From NCBI RefSeq assembly GCF_000317225.1, contig NZ_AJLL01000069.1, forward strand, positions 1 through 47,961: DNA of 47,961 nt. Reading direction: 5' to 3'. The translations under genes and the position numbers were made by a program. The stretch is from Fischerella thermalis PCC 7521. GTDB taxonomy: Bacteria > Cyanobacteriota > Cyanobacteriia > Cyanobacteriales > Nostocaceae. Position 1 is the stretch's first letter. Each line of letters starts with the position of its first letter. The notes beneath the pieces were generated by a model. The model was not told the DNA's origin. It did no database searches and saw only the letters and a list, made by a program, of their open reading frames with translations. This document shows positions 8,690 to 17,868 of this stretch, in pieces.

Positions 8690-8840
8690 AGTTTTGGGTC
8701 TAAGACCCCGTCCTAGTAGTCGCCATAGGGCATTGGGAGACTCTAAACGGACGTGGAGAGACTGTAAGACTACCTAGTAGCAAGTTTCTGTGAAGCGTCA
8801 AGGAATCCTCGCTCCTTTAGGACGAGGAGGTATGTCAACA
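8690..8840. mobile_element. Possible right-end remnant of an IS200/IS605 (TnpB-type) element
   Basis: After the glutaminase gene lies a structured, non-coding stretch with AGTCGCCATAGGGCATTGGG, then GTGAAGCGTCAAGGAATC and a hairpin (TCCTCG...CGAGGA, 8806-8828). From memory this resembles the right ends, overlapping the omega RNA, of cyanobacterial IS605/IS1341 elements. No tnpA or tnpB frame is left. The assignment rests on recalled similarity and the hairpin only. Confidence 0.35.
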
Positions 8841-8848
8841 GAGGTCAT

Positions 8849-8880
8849 AGATCCCCGACTTTTTGAAAAGTCGGGGATCT
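8849..8880. terminator. Strong hairpin between convergent genes
   Basis: AGATCCCCGAC (8849-8859) and GTCGGGGATCT (8870-8880) form a perfect 11-bp stem, extended by A-T pairs into a small loop. It lies between the convergent glutaminase and lipoprotein genes and may terminate both; it is also a common dispersed palindrome. Confidence 0.55.
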
Positions 8881-8902
8881 GAACAACCACAACCTGTCAA
8901 AA

Positions 8903-10093
8903 TCAATCGGGTGGACTAGTAGGTTCGACAATCGATGTTGCGGTGGGGATGGGTGTGGGTTCTATTTCAAGAACAGGTGGTTTTTCTTCCTTGGGCTGTA
9001 TTTCTGGTGTTGGTTCGACAGTCGGTGTTGCGGTGGGGATGGGTGTGGGTTCTATTTCAAGAACAGGTGGTTTTTCTTCCTTGGGCTGTATTTCTGGTGT
9101 TGGTTCGACAATCGGTGTTGCGGTGGGGATGGGTGTGGGTTCAACAGTTGGTGGCTTAGTTGTGTAATTAGGATCTACAATTGAGCGAACTTGATCTGCT
9201 GATAGTTCTCCTCTAACTATTCTAGAAAGGGTGTCTTTCCCCTTGGGTTCATAGGTTATCAGCCGAACCGTACTGTTAAATTCATTTTTGACGGGACTGC
9301 CCTGGTTGTCGAGAAATTCCAGTTTTACCCAGTTTTTACCTGGTTTAAAACCTTTCAGGTAAATTGCTTGCCAGCGGTCAAGCACAAAGCTTTCACCATT
9401 AATTGTGCAGCGAATGCGCCAATCTGCAAATGGGTTATCAGGATTGTCTTTAGCTAGCAGATGTAACGGCGCATTGGTTAAATAAAAGTCCAGTAAAATC
9501 GGTTCTGCCCCATAGTTACCATCAGGACGGTTGTAGGTTAACAAGGGCAATGCTGGATCAGGCTTATTACTATCGCTCTTAGTGAAAACATGAAATGTTG
9601 TTTGGGCGTAAGCACCTTCATTCTTATAGCTTTCGTGCCAAGGACGAGAAGCAAAAACACGGAGAGTATGAGTACCTGGAGGTAAGTCAGATAAAACTAA
9701 GGGTTGATTTAGGTCATAAACTTCTATACCTGGTTGATTGTCCAGAATTACCTGGAGATGGGGGCCTAAGTTTAATTTCGAGTCTTTGTAAATAGGAAGA
9801 TCCTTGACCTGAAAACGGACTGTGACTGTGTTATCTTGAAGGATTTCCTCGGACTTGGGGGAAAGTATTGATACTTGTGGTCTGTATAAGTCAGTAGTTT
9901 GCCGTAGTTCTTGGACGGTAATTGGTGGGGCAACTTCTGAGAATTGCTTTGTAGAAATTTCAGGGTTTTGCTGGAAGCTAGCAGATGGTTCTTGACTAAC
10001 AGCTTTTTCACCACAACTCGTCAGACTTAATATCAGTACTAAAGCGATTAGCGACTTTAGGAGAGTTACAGCTGTCGTCCGTCGCGAGTTCAT
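8903..10093 (-). CDS. Lipoprotein with Pro/Thr repeat tail
   Basis: A 396-residue exported protein. The N-terminus is a lipoprotein signal (RRTTAVTLLKSLIALVLILS, then lipobox LTSC with the Cys at about residue 27). The body, residues about 70-300, appears beta-rich with Ig-like text (VSILSPKSEEILQDNTVTVRF; LSDLPPGTHTLRVFA; WRIRCTINGESF), typical of conserved cyanobacterial proteins without known function. The C-terminal 80 residues are two full and one partial copy of a 30-residue unit rich in Pro, Thr and Glu (EPTPIPTATP, VEPTPEIQPKEEKPP), encoded by a 90-base tandem repeat. Such a tail could span the periplasm or bind the cell wall; that is inference. It is transcribed alone. Confidence 0.8.
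   Translation of the reverse strand: MNSRRTTAVTLLKSLIALVLILSLTSCGEKAVSQEPSASFQQNPEISTKQFSEVAPPITVQELRQTTDLYRPQVSILSPKSEEILQDNTVTVRFQVKDLPIYKDSKLNLGPHLQVILDNQPGIEVYDLNQPLVLSDLPPGTHTLRVFASRPWHESYKNEGAYAQTTFHVFTKSDSNKPDPALPLLTYNRPDGNYGAEPILLDFYLTNAPLHLLAKDNPDNPFADWRIRCTINGESFVLDRWQAIYLKGFKPGKNWVKLEFLDNQGSPVKNEFNSTVRLITYEPKGKDTLSRIVRGELSADQVRSIVDPNYTTKPPTVEPTPIPTATPIVEPTPEIQPKEEKPPVLEIEPTPIPTATPTVEPTPEIQPKEEKPPVLEIEPTPIPTATSIVEPTSPPD
8936..9142. repeat. 90-bp tandem repeat in the lipoprotein gene
   Basis: The segment beginning CGGTGGGGATGGGTGTGGGT occurs at 8941, 9031 and 9121, a 90-base period with very few differences. The period is a multiple of three, so each unit adds 30 residues without a frameshift. 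Confidence 0.9.
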
Positions 10094-10198
10094 GTTTTTG
10101 ACTTAACTCATTAACAACTGAAAGATTATTTTGGCTCAAAGTACCCACTCAAAAACATAACCAAAAGGTGAAATTCCTCGTCCCCTTGTGGGCGAGGA

Positions 10199-10280
10199 GT
10201 TTGGTAATTGGTAATTGGTAATTGGTAATTGGTAATTGGTAATTGGTTTTCCCATTACCGATTACCCATTACCCATTACC
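10199..10280. repeat. GGTAATT heptamer tract with inverted partner
   Basis: About six tandem copies of GGTAATT are followed by GGTTTTCCCATTACC and copies of ATTACCC. The two halves are complementary and could fold into a long hairpin. The same heptamer, on the other strand, makes up the array at the window end. Confidence 0.8.
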
Positions 10281-10547
10281 ACGACGGGGCGACTTTTCTC
10301 TACACCCACGAGGCGTATCGCATCCCCGTCGCTTTGGTGAAATCTCCCTTACCTCTAGCAGAAAATCTGAATTTTAATTTACTGATGAAAGCATAAATTA
10401 ATCTTATGTAATAAAAATAACTATTTTTCTTAATAGTAATTTAACCATATTTTAGTAGCCCATGTAACAGAAATACCTCGATCTGGCAATAAGGTTGTAA
10501 CTAAAAGATAGAGTAGGTTACTTGAAATTGAACTATAAACTTTGCGA

Positions 10548-10565
10548 ATTGTTTACCTTTGTAAA
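10548..10565 (-). promoter_or_regulatory. HLR1-like (RpaB) site upstream of psaA, tentative
   Basis: Read on the minus strand the site is TTTACAAAGGTAAACAAT. The first half fits the HLR1 half-site consensus (G/T)TTACA(T/A)(T/A), followed by the two-base spacer; the second half has two mismatches. RpaB is known to control photosystem I genes through HLR1 in cyanobacteria. Placement about 270 bases before the start codon is plausible only if the leader is long. Confidence 0.25.
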
Positions 10566-10833
10566 ATATATGGAGAAACTATTGACTTTTTGACAAGTGC
10601 TTTGCACTCAAAAAGCAGATTATGCAGTTACTCCAAGGATTTTGAATTATTGTTAAAATGTCTCCAACAATGTGCGAGAGAAGACTTTATAATTCAACAG
10701 AAACCACTCTCCACACAAGGTCTTCATCGCAGCTCCAAAAATTAATGGAGAAAGCGACTAAGCTTTACCAAAGCCAGAGAAGACGTCCTGTGGTATCCAT
10801 AATTCCTCAGTCCTTTTTAAGAGAGGAGGTCGA

Positions 10834-13092
10834 ATGACAATAAGTCCTCCGGAGCGAGAGGAAAAAAAGGCAAGAGTGATAGTCGATAACGACCCGGTTC
10901 CTACTTCATTTGAGCGGTGGGCTAAGCCAGGACACTTCGACAGAACTCTAGCCAAAGGACCCAAAACCACTACGTGGATTTGGAACCTGCACGCACTCGC
11001 CCACGATTTTGATACACATACAAGCGATTTAGAAGACATTTCCCGCAAGATATTTGCAGCACACTTCGGTCACTTAGCCGTAGTGACTCTGTGGCTGAGC
11101 GGGATGATTTTCCACGGCGCTCGTTTTTCCAATTACGAAGCTTGGTTAAGCGACCCTCTCAACGTTAGACCTAGTGCTCAAGTCGTTTGGCCAATCGTTG
11201 GTCAAGATATTTTGAATGGGGATGTCGGTGGCGGCTTCCACGGTATTCAGATTACTTCTGGCTTGTTCCAAGTTTGGCGTGGTTGGGGGATCACCAACTC
11301 GTTCCAACTGTACTGCACTGCGATCGGTGGTCTAGTACTAGCAGGCTTACTCTTGTTTGCTGGTTGGTTCCACTACCACAAGCGTGCTCCCAAGTTGGAA
11401 TGGTTCCAGAATGTTGAGTCCATGCTGAATCACCACTTGCAAGTACTGCTAGGTTGTGGTTCTTTGGGCTGGGCTGGTCACATCATCCACGTATCCGCGC
11501 CAACAAACAAGCTGTTAGATGCAGGAGTCGCTGTCAAGGATATCCCCTTGCCGCACGAGTTCATCTTGAACTCAGCGAATTTGATCAACCTTTATCCCAG
11601 CTTTGCCAAGGGTCTAGCACCATTTTTCACCCTGAACTGGGGTGTATATTCAGACTTCCTCACCTTCAAGGGAGGTCTTAACCCAGTTACAGGCGGCTTG
11701 TGGATGACAGACATTGCTCATCACCACTTGGCGATCGCGGTATTGTTCATCATTGCTGGTCACCAATACCGTACCAACTGGGGTATCGGTCACAGCATTA
11801 AAGAGATCCTCGAAAACCACAAAGGTCCCTTCACTGGTGATGGTCACAAGGGTCTCTATGAAAATATGACCACATCCTGGCACGCGCAGTTAGGCACTAA
11901 CCTTGCCATGCTGGGTTCATTGACCATTATCGTGGCACACCACATGTACGCGATGCCTCCGTATCCGTACTTGGCAACAGACTACGCCACCCAACTGTGT
12001 ATTTTCACTCATCACATGTGGATTGGCGGCTTCTTAATTGTTGGTGGTGCAGCCCACGCTGCCATCTTTATGGTGCGCGATTACGACCCAGTAGTGAACC
12101 AAAACAACGTTTTGGATCGCGTAATTCGCCACCGAGATGCAATCATCTCTCACCTGAACTGGGTATGTATCTTCCTCGGCTTCCATAGCTTTGGACTATA
12201 CGTTCACAACGACACAATGCGTGCCTTGGGCCGTCCCCAAGACATGTTCTCTGACACAGCAATTCAGTTGCAGCCGGTGTTTGCTCAGTGGGTGCAAAAC
12301 CTACACACCCTAGCTCCTGGTGCAACCGCACCTAATGCACTTGAACCTGTCAGCTATGCCTTCGGCGGTGGTATCCTCGCTGTAGGTGGCAAAGTGGCAA
12401 TGATGCCGATCGCGTTGGGTACGGCGGACTTCATGATCCACCATATTCACGCATTCCAAATTCATGTCACCACCCTAATTCTTCTCAAAGGATTCCTGTT
12501 TGCTCGTAGTTCTCGTCTAATTCCAGACAAAGCAAACCTGGGCTTCCGCTTCCCCTGTGATGGTCCTGGTCGTGGCGGTACCTGCCAAGTATCTGGTTGG
12601 GATCACGTATTCCTGGGACTGTTCTGGATGTACAACACCATCTCGATCGCTATTTTCCACTTCAGCTGGAAGATGCAATCTGACGTCTGGGGAACAGTAG
12701 ACGCAGCTGGTAACGTGTCTCATGTCACTGGTGGTAACTTTGCCCAGAGTGCCATCACCATTAATGGCTGGTTGCGTGATTTCTTATGGGCACAAGCTAC
12801 ACAAGTCATTAATTCCTATGGCAGCGCACTGTCAGCTTATGGATTGATGTTCTTGGGCGCACACTTCATTTGGGCATTCAGCCTAATGTTCCTGTTCAGT
12901 GGTCGTGGCTATTGGCAAGAACTGATTGAGTCCATTGTTTGGGCACATAATAAATTGAAGGTAGCACCTGCAATACAGCCCCGTGCTCTGAGTATTATTC
13001 AAGGTCGGGCTGTAGGTGTAGCTCACTACCTCTTAGGAGGAATTGCCACAACCTGGGCATTCTTCCACGCACACATCCTTTCAATAGGCTAG
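10834..13092 (+). CDS. psaA: Photosystem I P700 chlorophyll a apoprotein A1
   Basis: One of the two large membrane subunits of photosystem I; with PsaB it binds P700, most antenna chlorophylls, the A-branch electron carriers and half of the FX iron-sulfur cluster in the thylakoid membrane. At 752 residues it has normal length. The FX loop is [12 protein letters not shown] (residues 573-584), with cluster ligands C575 and C584. Many conserved His in membrane helices are visible ([53 protein letters not shown]). AGGAGG lies four bases before the ATG. It is followed 157 bases later by psaB, the usual two-gene operon. The sequence looks like the standard, not the far-red, paralogue. Confidence 0.99.
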   Translation: MTISPPEREEKKARVIVDNDPVPTSFERWAKPGHFDRTLAKGPKTTTWIWNLHALAHDFDTHTSDLEDISRKIFAAHFGHLAVVTLWLSGMIFHGARFSNYEAWLSDPLNVRPSAQVVWPIVGQDILNGDVGGGFHGIQITSGLFQVWRGWGITNSFQLYCTAIGGLVLAGLLLFAGWFHYHKRAPKLEWFQNVESMLNHHLQVLLGCGSLGWAGHIIHVSAPTNKLLDAGVAVKDIPLPHEFILNSANLINLYPSFAKGLAPFFTLNWGVYSDFLTFKGGLNPVTGGLWMTDIAHHHLAIAVLFIIAGHQYRTNWGIGHSIKEILENHKGPFTGDGHKGLYENMTTSWHAQLGTNLAMLGSLTIIVAHHMYAMPPYPYLATDYATQLCIFTHHMWIGGFLIVGGAAHAAIFMVRDYDPVVNQNNVLDRVIRHRDAIISHLNWVCIFLGFHSFGLYVHNDTMRALGRPQDMFSDTAIQLQPVFAQWVQNLHTLAPGATAPNALEPVSYAFGGGILAVGGKVAMMPIALGTADFMIHHIHAFQIHVTTLILLKGFLFARSSRLIPDKANLGFRFPCDGPGRGGTCQVSGWDHVFLGLFWMYNTISIAIFHFSWKMQSDVWGTVDAAGNVSHVTGGNFAQSAITINGWLRDFLWAQATQVINSYGSALSAYGLMFLGAHFIWAFSLMFLFSGRGYWQELIESIVWAHNKLKVAPAIQPRALSIIQGRAVGVAHYLLGGIATTWAFFHAHILSIG

Positions 13093-13107
13093 TAATCAGC
13101 CAGAGGA

Positions 13108-13204
13108 GTTAGTAGTTAGTAGTTAGGGTTTGTTGGTGGTTGATGGTTGGTTGCAACTAACAACTAACAACAGGCAGCTAACAACTAACAACTAACAACT
13201 AACA
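13108..13204. repeat. Heptamer fold-back repeat in the psaA-psaB spacer
   Basis: GTTAGTA units on the left (13108-13126) and CTAACAA units on the right (to 13204) are largely complementary, with GTTGGTGG-type words between them. The transcript could form a long imperfect hairpin in the operon spacer. Confidence 0.75.
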
Positions 13205-13249
13205 AAGCTGATACGTGATGGCTAAAAGTCAGAGGACTTATCGAAACCT

Positions 13250-15475
13250 ATGGCAACAAAATTTCCAAAATTTAGCCAGGATCTCGCACAAGACCCGACT
13301 ACACGTCGGATCTGGTATGCGATGGCTATGGGAAATGATTTTGAAAGCCATGATGGCATGACTGAAGAAAATCTTTACCAAAAGATTTTCGCTACTCACT
13401 TCGGTCACCTGGCAATCATTTTCCTGTGGGCTTCCAGCCTTCTCTTCCATGTAGCCTGGCAAGGTAACTTTGAACAGTGGATTAAAGATCCCCTTCATAT
13501 CCGTCCTATTGCTCACGCGATTTGGGACCCTCACTTTGGTAAACCCGCAATAGAAGCTTTTACTCAAGGTGGTGCTAGCAACCCAGTAAATATTGCCTAC
13601 TCTGGTGTTTACCACTGGTGGTACACCATCGGTATGCGGACAAATGGTGACCTTTACATGGGTTCTATTTTCCTCCTGGTGTTGTCATCCTTGTTCCTGT
13701 TTGCAGGTTGGCTGCACTTACAACCCAAATTCCGCCCAAGCCTGGCTTGGTTCAAGATGGCTGAGTCTCGTCTGAACCACCACTTGGCAGGTCTGTTTGG
13801 TGTAAGTTCACTGGCTTGGACTGGTCACTTAGTCCACGTTGCGATCCCTGAATCTCGCGGACAACATGTAGGCTGGGATAACTTCCTCAGCACCTTACCT
13901 CACCCAGCTGGCTTACAGCCCTTCTTTACTGGTAACTGGGGTGTTTACGCAGAAAACCCAGACACTGCCAGCCACGTATTTGGTACTTCCCAAGGTGCTG
14001 GTACTGCGATTCTCACATTCTTGGGTGGTTTCCATCCCCAGACTGAATCGCTGTGGTTGACTGATATGGCTCACCACCACCTAGCGATCGCAGTTCTGTT
14101 CATCGTTGCTGGTCACATGTACCGCACTAACTTTGGCATCGGTCACAGCATCAAAGAAATGATGGATGCCAAAACCTTCTTCGGTAAGCCCGTTGAAGGC
14201 CCCTTTAACATGCCTCACCAAGGCATTTATGAAACCTATAACAACTCTTTGCACTTCCAGTTGGGTTGGCACCTAGCTTGTTTGGGTGTAATCACCTCCC
14301 TGGTAGCGCAGCACATGTACTCCCTGCCTCCTTACGCATTTATTGCTAAGGACTACACAACTCAGGCAGCGTTGTACACTCACCACCAGTACATTGCTAT
14401 ATTCTTGATGCTCGGTGCTTTCGCTCACGGTGCCATCTTCTGGGTACGTGACTACGACCCCGAACAAAACAAGGGCAACGTACTTGAGCGCGTGCTGAAG
14501 CACAAAGAAGCGATCATCTCTCACCTAAGCTGGGTATCCCTATTCTTGGGCTTCCACACCTTGGGTCTGTATGTTCACAACGACGTAGTAGTTGCTTTTG
14601 GCACACCTGAAAAGCAAATTTTGATTGAGCCAGTGTTTGCTCAGTTCATCCAAGCTTCTCACGGTAAAGTGCTGTACGGACTCAACGTTCTGTTGTCCAA
14701 CCCAGATAGCGTTGCTTACACAGCTTATCCCAACTACGGCAACGTTTGGTTGTCTGGTTGGCTGGATGCAATCAACTCTGGCACTAACTCCCTCTTCTTA
14801 ACTATTGGCCCTGGTGACTTTTTAGTACACCATGCCTTCGCCCTAGCTATCCACACCACCACCTTGGTACTAGTTAAAGGTGCTTTGGATGCTCGTGGTT
14901 CTAAGCTGATGCCCGATAAAAAGGACTTCGGCTACGCCTTCCCTTGCGACGGTCCTGGTCGTGGCGGTACTTGCGACATCTCTGCTTGGGACGCCTTTTA
15001 CCTCGCTACCTTCTGGGCATTGAACACAGTAGGTTGGGTAACTTTCTACTGGCACTGGAAGCATCTAGGTATTTGGCAAGGTAACGTTGCTCAGTTCAAC
15101 GAATCTTCCACATACCTCATGGGCTGGTTCCGTGATTATCTCTGGGCTAACTCCGCTCAGTTGATCAACGGATACAACCCCTACGGCATGAACAACCTGT
15201 CTGTTTGGGCTTGGATGTTCCTCTTCGGACACCTAGTTTGGGCCACCGGCTTCATGTTCCTCATCTCCTGGAGAGGTTACTGGCAAGAGTTGATTGAAAC
15301 TCTTGTTTGGGCACACGAGCGTACTCCAATTGCGAACCTGGTTCGCTGGAAAGACAAGCCCGTTGCTCTGTCTATTGTTCAAGCTCGTTTGGTTGGTTTA
15401 GTTCACTTCTCTGTGGGCTACGTCCTAACCTACGCAGCATTCCTCATTGCCTCGACGGCTGGTAAGTTCGGTTAA
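13250..15475 (+). CDS. psaB: Photosystem I P700 chlorophyll a apoprotein A2
   Basis: The second large reaction-centre subunit of photosystem I, pairing with PsaA and carrying B-branch cofactors. At 741 residues it has normal length. The FX loop [12 protein letters not shown] is at residues 564-575, with ligands C566 and C575. Conserved His-rich helices are present, such as [35 protein letters not shown] and [19 protein letters not shown]. The ATG is chosen because the protein begins [20 protein letters not shown], the usual PsaB start; AGAGGA is upstream but rather far (about 13 bases). It is probably co-transcribed with psaA and ends before a strong terminator. Confidence 0.99.
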   Translation: MATKFPKFSQDLAQDPTTRRIWYAMAMGNDFESHDGMTEENLYQKIFATHFGHLAIIFLWASSLLFHVAWQGNFEQWIKDPLHIRPIAHAIWDPHFGKPAIEAFTQGGASNPVNIAYSGVYHWWYTIGMRTNGDLYMGSIFLLVLSSLFLFAGWLHLQPKFRPSLAWFKMAESRLNHHLAGLFGVSSLAWTGHLVHVAIPESRGQHVGWDNFLSTLPHPAGLQPFFTGNWGVYAENPDTASHVFGTSQGAGTAILTFLGGFHPQTESLWLTDMAHHHLAIAVLFIVAGHMYRTNFGIGHSIKEMMDAKTFFGKPVEGPFNMPHQGIYETYNNSLHFQLGWHLACLGVITSLVAQHMYSLPPYAFIAKDYTTQAALYTHHQYIAIFLMLGAFAHGAIFWVRDYDPEQNKGNVLERVLKHKEAIISHLSWVSLFLGFHTLGLYVHNDVVVAFGTPEKQILIEPVFAQFIQASHGKVLYGLNVLLSNPDSVAYTAYPNYGNVWLSGWLDAINSGTNSLFLTIGPGDFLVHHAFALAIHTTTLVLVKGALDARGSKLMPDKKDFGYAFPCDGPGRGGTCDISAWDAFYLATFWALNTVGWVTFYWHWKHLGIWQGNVAQFNESSTYLMGWFRDYLWANSAQLINGYNPYGMNNLSVWAWMFLFGHLVWATGFMFLISWRGYWQELIETLVWAHERTPIANLVRWKDKPVALSIVQARLVGLVHFSVGYVLTYAAFLIASTAGKFG

Positions 15476-15501
15476 CCCGGTTGCTAGTTTTGTAGGTAAT
15501 T

Positions 15502-15537
15502 AAAAAATCCCCTACCTTTCGGCAGGGGATTTTTTGT
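15502..15537 (+). terminator. Rho-independent terminator after psaB
   Basis: AAAAAATCCCCT and AGGGGATTTTTT form a long stem around a CTTTCGG-type loop, followed by T-rich DNA, 27 bases after the psaB stop. It is a textbook intrinsic terminator. Confidence 0.9.
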
Positions 15538-15687
15538 GTAAGTATTTAGGGAAAATCTTTTTTGAAGTTCCCAATCAATTCTCAAGCTTTTGGGTTATTA
15601 TTGTTGAATTTGTGATTCCACCCTACCCCAGTTAGTAGCTGGCGGTCTTGCCAAGGTGATCTAACCTCAAAAAATGAGGAATTCAAT

Positions 15688-15950
15688 ATGAAACATGCAA
15701 CAAGTAAACGTAGTGTTGATTTTGTTGAGTTTCCCTACAATTCATCTCGCAATGTTAGTTGTCCAGAAGATATTGAGAACAATCGTAAAATTCTTTTTGG
15801 ACACGCACCATTAACATCAGTTTTAAGCCTTCCTACAAACGAAAATGTCCGCGACTATCTTCTAGATGCAGAAGGAAAACAAAGACGTAGACCAACAAGT
15901 GTCCACTGAGCTATAGAAGATACCTTAAAAAGCGATCGCAAGATATAATC
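15688..15950 (+). pseudogene. 5' fragment of a decayed gene (possibly AIPR/DndB-like), tentative
   Basis: The ATG at 15688 has GAGGA upstream and opens a 73-codon frame ending RRRPTSVH at a TGA (15907-15909). Reading past the stop in the same frame gives AIEDTLKSDRKI before a second stop near 15948, which looks like a natural continuation, so the TGA seems to interrupt a longer gene whose remainder is gone. The text FGHAPLTSVLSLPTNENVRD and EGKQRRRPTSVH reminds me of N-termini of phage-resistance-associated proteins of the AIPR/DndB type, but this is memory and weak. A HIP1 octamer lies at the break. A short intact gene of 73 codons is the alternative. Confidence 0.4.
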
Positions 15951-15987
15951 TTAGACCAGCAGTTGGCTTAGTACAAGGAGTCTGAAA

Positions 15988-16428
15988 GTGTCTATTCCCG
16001 AAATAACTCAAAAACTGTTGGCAGCGAAAAAAGATAAAGGACTAAGCTTTACAGATTTAGAAAAGATTTTGGGACGTGATGAAGTATGGATTGCGGCTGC
16101 AATCTATCGTCAAGCTAGTGCTTCTGAGGAAGAGGCAAAACAATTAGTTGAAGCATTAGGACTTGATGAAAGTTATGTGAAAGAATTAACAGAATATCCT
16201 GTTAAAGGATTAGGCCCTGTTGTACCAACAGATCCTCTGATTTACCGTTTTTACGAAATTATGCAAGTGTATGGAATGCCGATGAAAGCGGTGATTCACG
16301 AAAAGTTTGGCGATGGAATCATGAGCGCAATTGATTTTACTTTAGATATCGAAAAAGAAGAAGACCCCAAAGGCGATCGCGTTAAAGTTATCATGTCTGG
16401 TAAATTTCTTCCTTACAAAAAATGGTAG
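15988..16428 (+). CDS. cynS: Cyanate hydratase (cyanase)
   Basis: Cytoplasmic enzyme that converts cyanate and bicarbonate to ammonia and carbon dioxide through carbamate, for detoxification and as a nitrogen source. At 146 residues it is normal in length. The N-terminal two-thirds is the helical domain related to helix-turn-helix proteins ([20 protein letters not shown]), and the C-terminal part is the decamer-forming catalytic domain. Catalytic residues are R87, E90 ([13 protein letters not shown]) and S113 ([10 protein letters not shown]), matching the known Arg-Glu-Ser set. The start is GTG at 15988, supported by AAGGAG seven bases before it. The cynABD transporter genes often linked to cynS are not present here. 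Confidence 0.95.
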   Translation: MSIPEITQKLLAAKKDKGLSFTDLEKILGRDEVWIAAAIYRQASASEEEAKQLVEALGLDESYVKELTEYPVKGLGPVVPTDPLIYRFYEIMQVYGMPMKAVIHEKFGDGIMSAIDFTLDIEKEEDPKGDRVKVIMSGKFLPYKKW

Positions 16429-16588
16429 AGTTTTATTTCTACCCTATTTTCCTTTTAACCATCCTTGCGGGAAGTGCCCCAGTGCAGTGAAGTTGAAGCG
16501 TCAGAAACCTCGCACGTAGCGTAAGCGGAGTGCGTAGGTAGTTCATATAAGAATTTTATATGAAAATAAATTATAAGTACAAATTCTC

Positions 16589-17494
16589 TTGACACAAGAA
16601 GAAATATCCTCAGAAAAAGCAATAAACTTTACACCCTATTACACCCAAAATCACGGTGCTGCATATTTAGGCGATAGCCAGGAACTAATAAAATTTATTG
16701 AAGATAACAGTATTAATCTAATTATTACTTCACCTCCATTCGCGCTCACCCGCAAAAAAAAATACGGCAACGAAAGCGCCGAAAAATATATAGAATGGTT
16801 TCTACCTTTTGCCTACGAATTCAAAAGAGTACTTGTAGATGATGGCTCATTTGTACTGGATTTAGGCGGTGCTTACCTACCTGGAAATCCAGTACGCAGT
16901 ATCTACCAATATGAATTATTAGTCAGGCTGTGCAAAGAAGTCGGCTTTTTTCTTGCCCAAGAATTTTATCACTATAATCCAGCACGACTGCCTACTCCTG
17001 CTGAATGGGTGACAATTAGGCGCATTCGCGTTAAAGATTCAGTAAATGTAGTTTGGTGGTTATCGAAAACACCTCACCCGAAAGCTGATAACAGAAAAGT
17101 TTTAAAGCCATATAGCCAGAGTATGAAGCAGTTACTCAAAAATGGCTATAAAGCTAAAATGCGTCCTAGCGGACATGATATTTCTGAGAAGTTTCAAAAA
17201 AATAATCAGGGTGCAATTCCACCTAACTTACTAGAAATTGCCAATACTGAATCTAATAGTGCATACCTGCGTCGCTGTAAAGCAGCGGGAATACAACCTC
17301 ATCCTGCACGTTTTCCCCAGGGTTTCGCGGAGTTCTTTATTAAATTTTTAACAGATGAAGGCGATCTGATTTTAGATCCCTTTGCAGGTTCCAATACAAC
17401 AGGTTTCGTTGCTGAGACTTTGCAAAGGCGGTGGATTTCGTTTGAAATGAGTGAAGATTATATTATCGGCAGTCGTTATCGGTTTGAGGTGTAG
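16589..17494 (+). CDS. DNA methyltransferase, N4-cytosine/N6-adenine type, solitary
   Basis: A 301-residue beta-type DNA methylase. The catalytic motif IV is TSPPF (about residues 48-52, IITSPPFALTRKK), the S-P-P form usual for N4-cytosine enzymes. The AdoMet-binding motif I, near the C-terminus, is LILDPFAGSNTTGFVAETL, followed by RRWISFEMSEDYI. The order IV then I fits the beta group. No restriction gene is adjacent, so it is probably a housekeeping methylase, as known in cyanobacteria; an orthologue of the GGCC N4-cytosine enzymes (M.Ssp6803II type) is possible but the specificity cannot be read. The start is a TTG at 16589 with no clear ribosome-binding site, so the N-terminus is uncertain. 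Confidence 0.88.
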   Translation: MTQEEISSEKAINFTPYYTQNHGAAYLGDSQELIKFIEDNSINLIITSPPFALTRKKKYGNESAEKYIEWFLPFAYEFKRVLVDDGSFVLDLGGAYLPGNPVRSIYQYELLVRLCKEVGFFLAQEFYHYNPARLPTPAEWVTIRRIRVKDSVNVVWWLSKTPHPKADNRKVLKPYSQSMKQLLKNGYKAKMRPSGHDISEKFQKNNQGAIPPNLLEIANTESNSAYLRRCKAAGIQPHPARFPQGFAEFFIKFLTDEGDLILDPFAGSNTTGFVAETLQRRWISFEMSEDYIIGSRYRFEV

Positions 17495-17868
17495 GGAGCG
17501 TTAGGAAATTAGCATTTAAACACCTATCTTGCCATTAAACCGAAAATTTTTTCTACAGATGCTGAAACCGTACAGTGGTTAGTAATTGATTGCAGAAAAC
17601 AATTCAGCACTCAAAACATATTGTGATGATAATTGCCAATATAGTAAAAACCCTACTATTTTTGTAAGAATAGTAATTAATTAGACATGAACGACACTAG
17701 CTAAATACATTAAAGATATTGTAAAACTAATCTCACAAGCTAGCTAATTACACTTATTCAGTGTAAATACTGTAAAAGGTGATAATTTAGCTAATGAAGA
17801 ATTTTCCTGATACCAGCCAGAAAACGCTGCTTTTGGGAAAAAGAGCAACTATTGGGAGAAATTAGGAT
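17495..17868. other. AT-rich intergenic region
   Basis: This 374-base region before the SGNH hydrolase gene contains short inverted repeats such as TTACAC...GTGTAA near 17748-17766 and a repeated CTAGCTAA word (near 17697 and 17740). It probably holds the promoter of the downstream gene. No coding frame or RNA was recognised. Confidence 0.35.

Larger units (their letters stand above)
10094..10833. other. Upstream region of psaA with repeats
   Basis: This 740-base gap holds a hairpin (CCTCG...CGAGG, 10176-10197), a GGTAATT tandem tract, a second inverted repeat (GACGGGG 10283-10289, CCCCGTC 10324-10330) and then about 450 AT-rich bases that must carry the psaA promoter and leader. No convincing gene was seen; the frame at 10542-10745 lacks a ribosome-binding site and coding character. 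Confidence 0.5.

Noticed and set aside
10542-10745. 67-codon frame upstream of psaA
   Set aside because: No ribosome-binding site or family; it lies in the expected psaA promoter and leader.
10834-15475. Far-red light photosystem I paralogues
   Set aside because: No rfpABC or other far-red cluster genes are nearby and the sequences look like the standard PsaA and PsaB.
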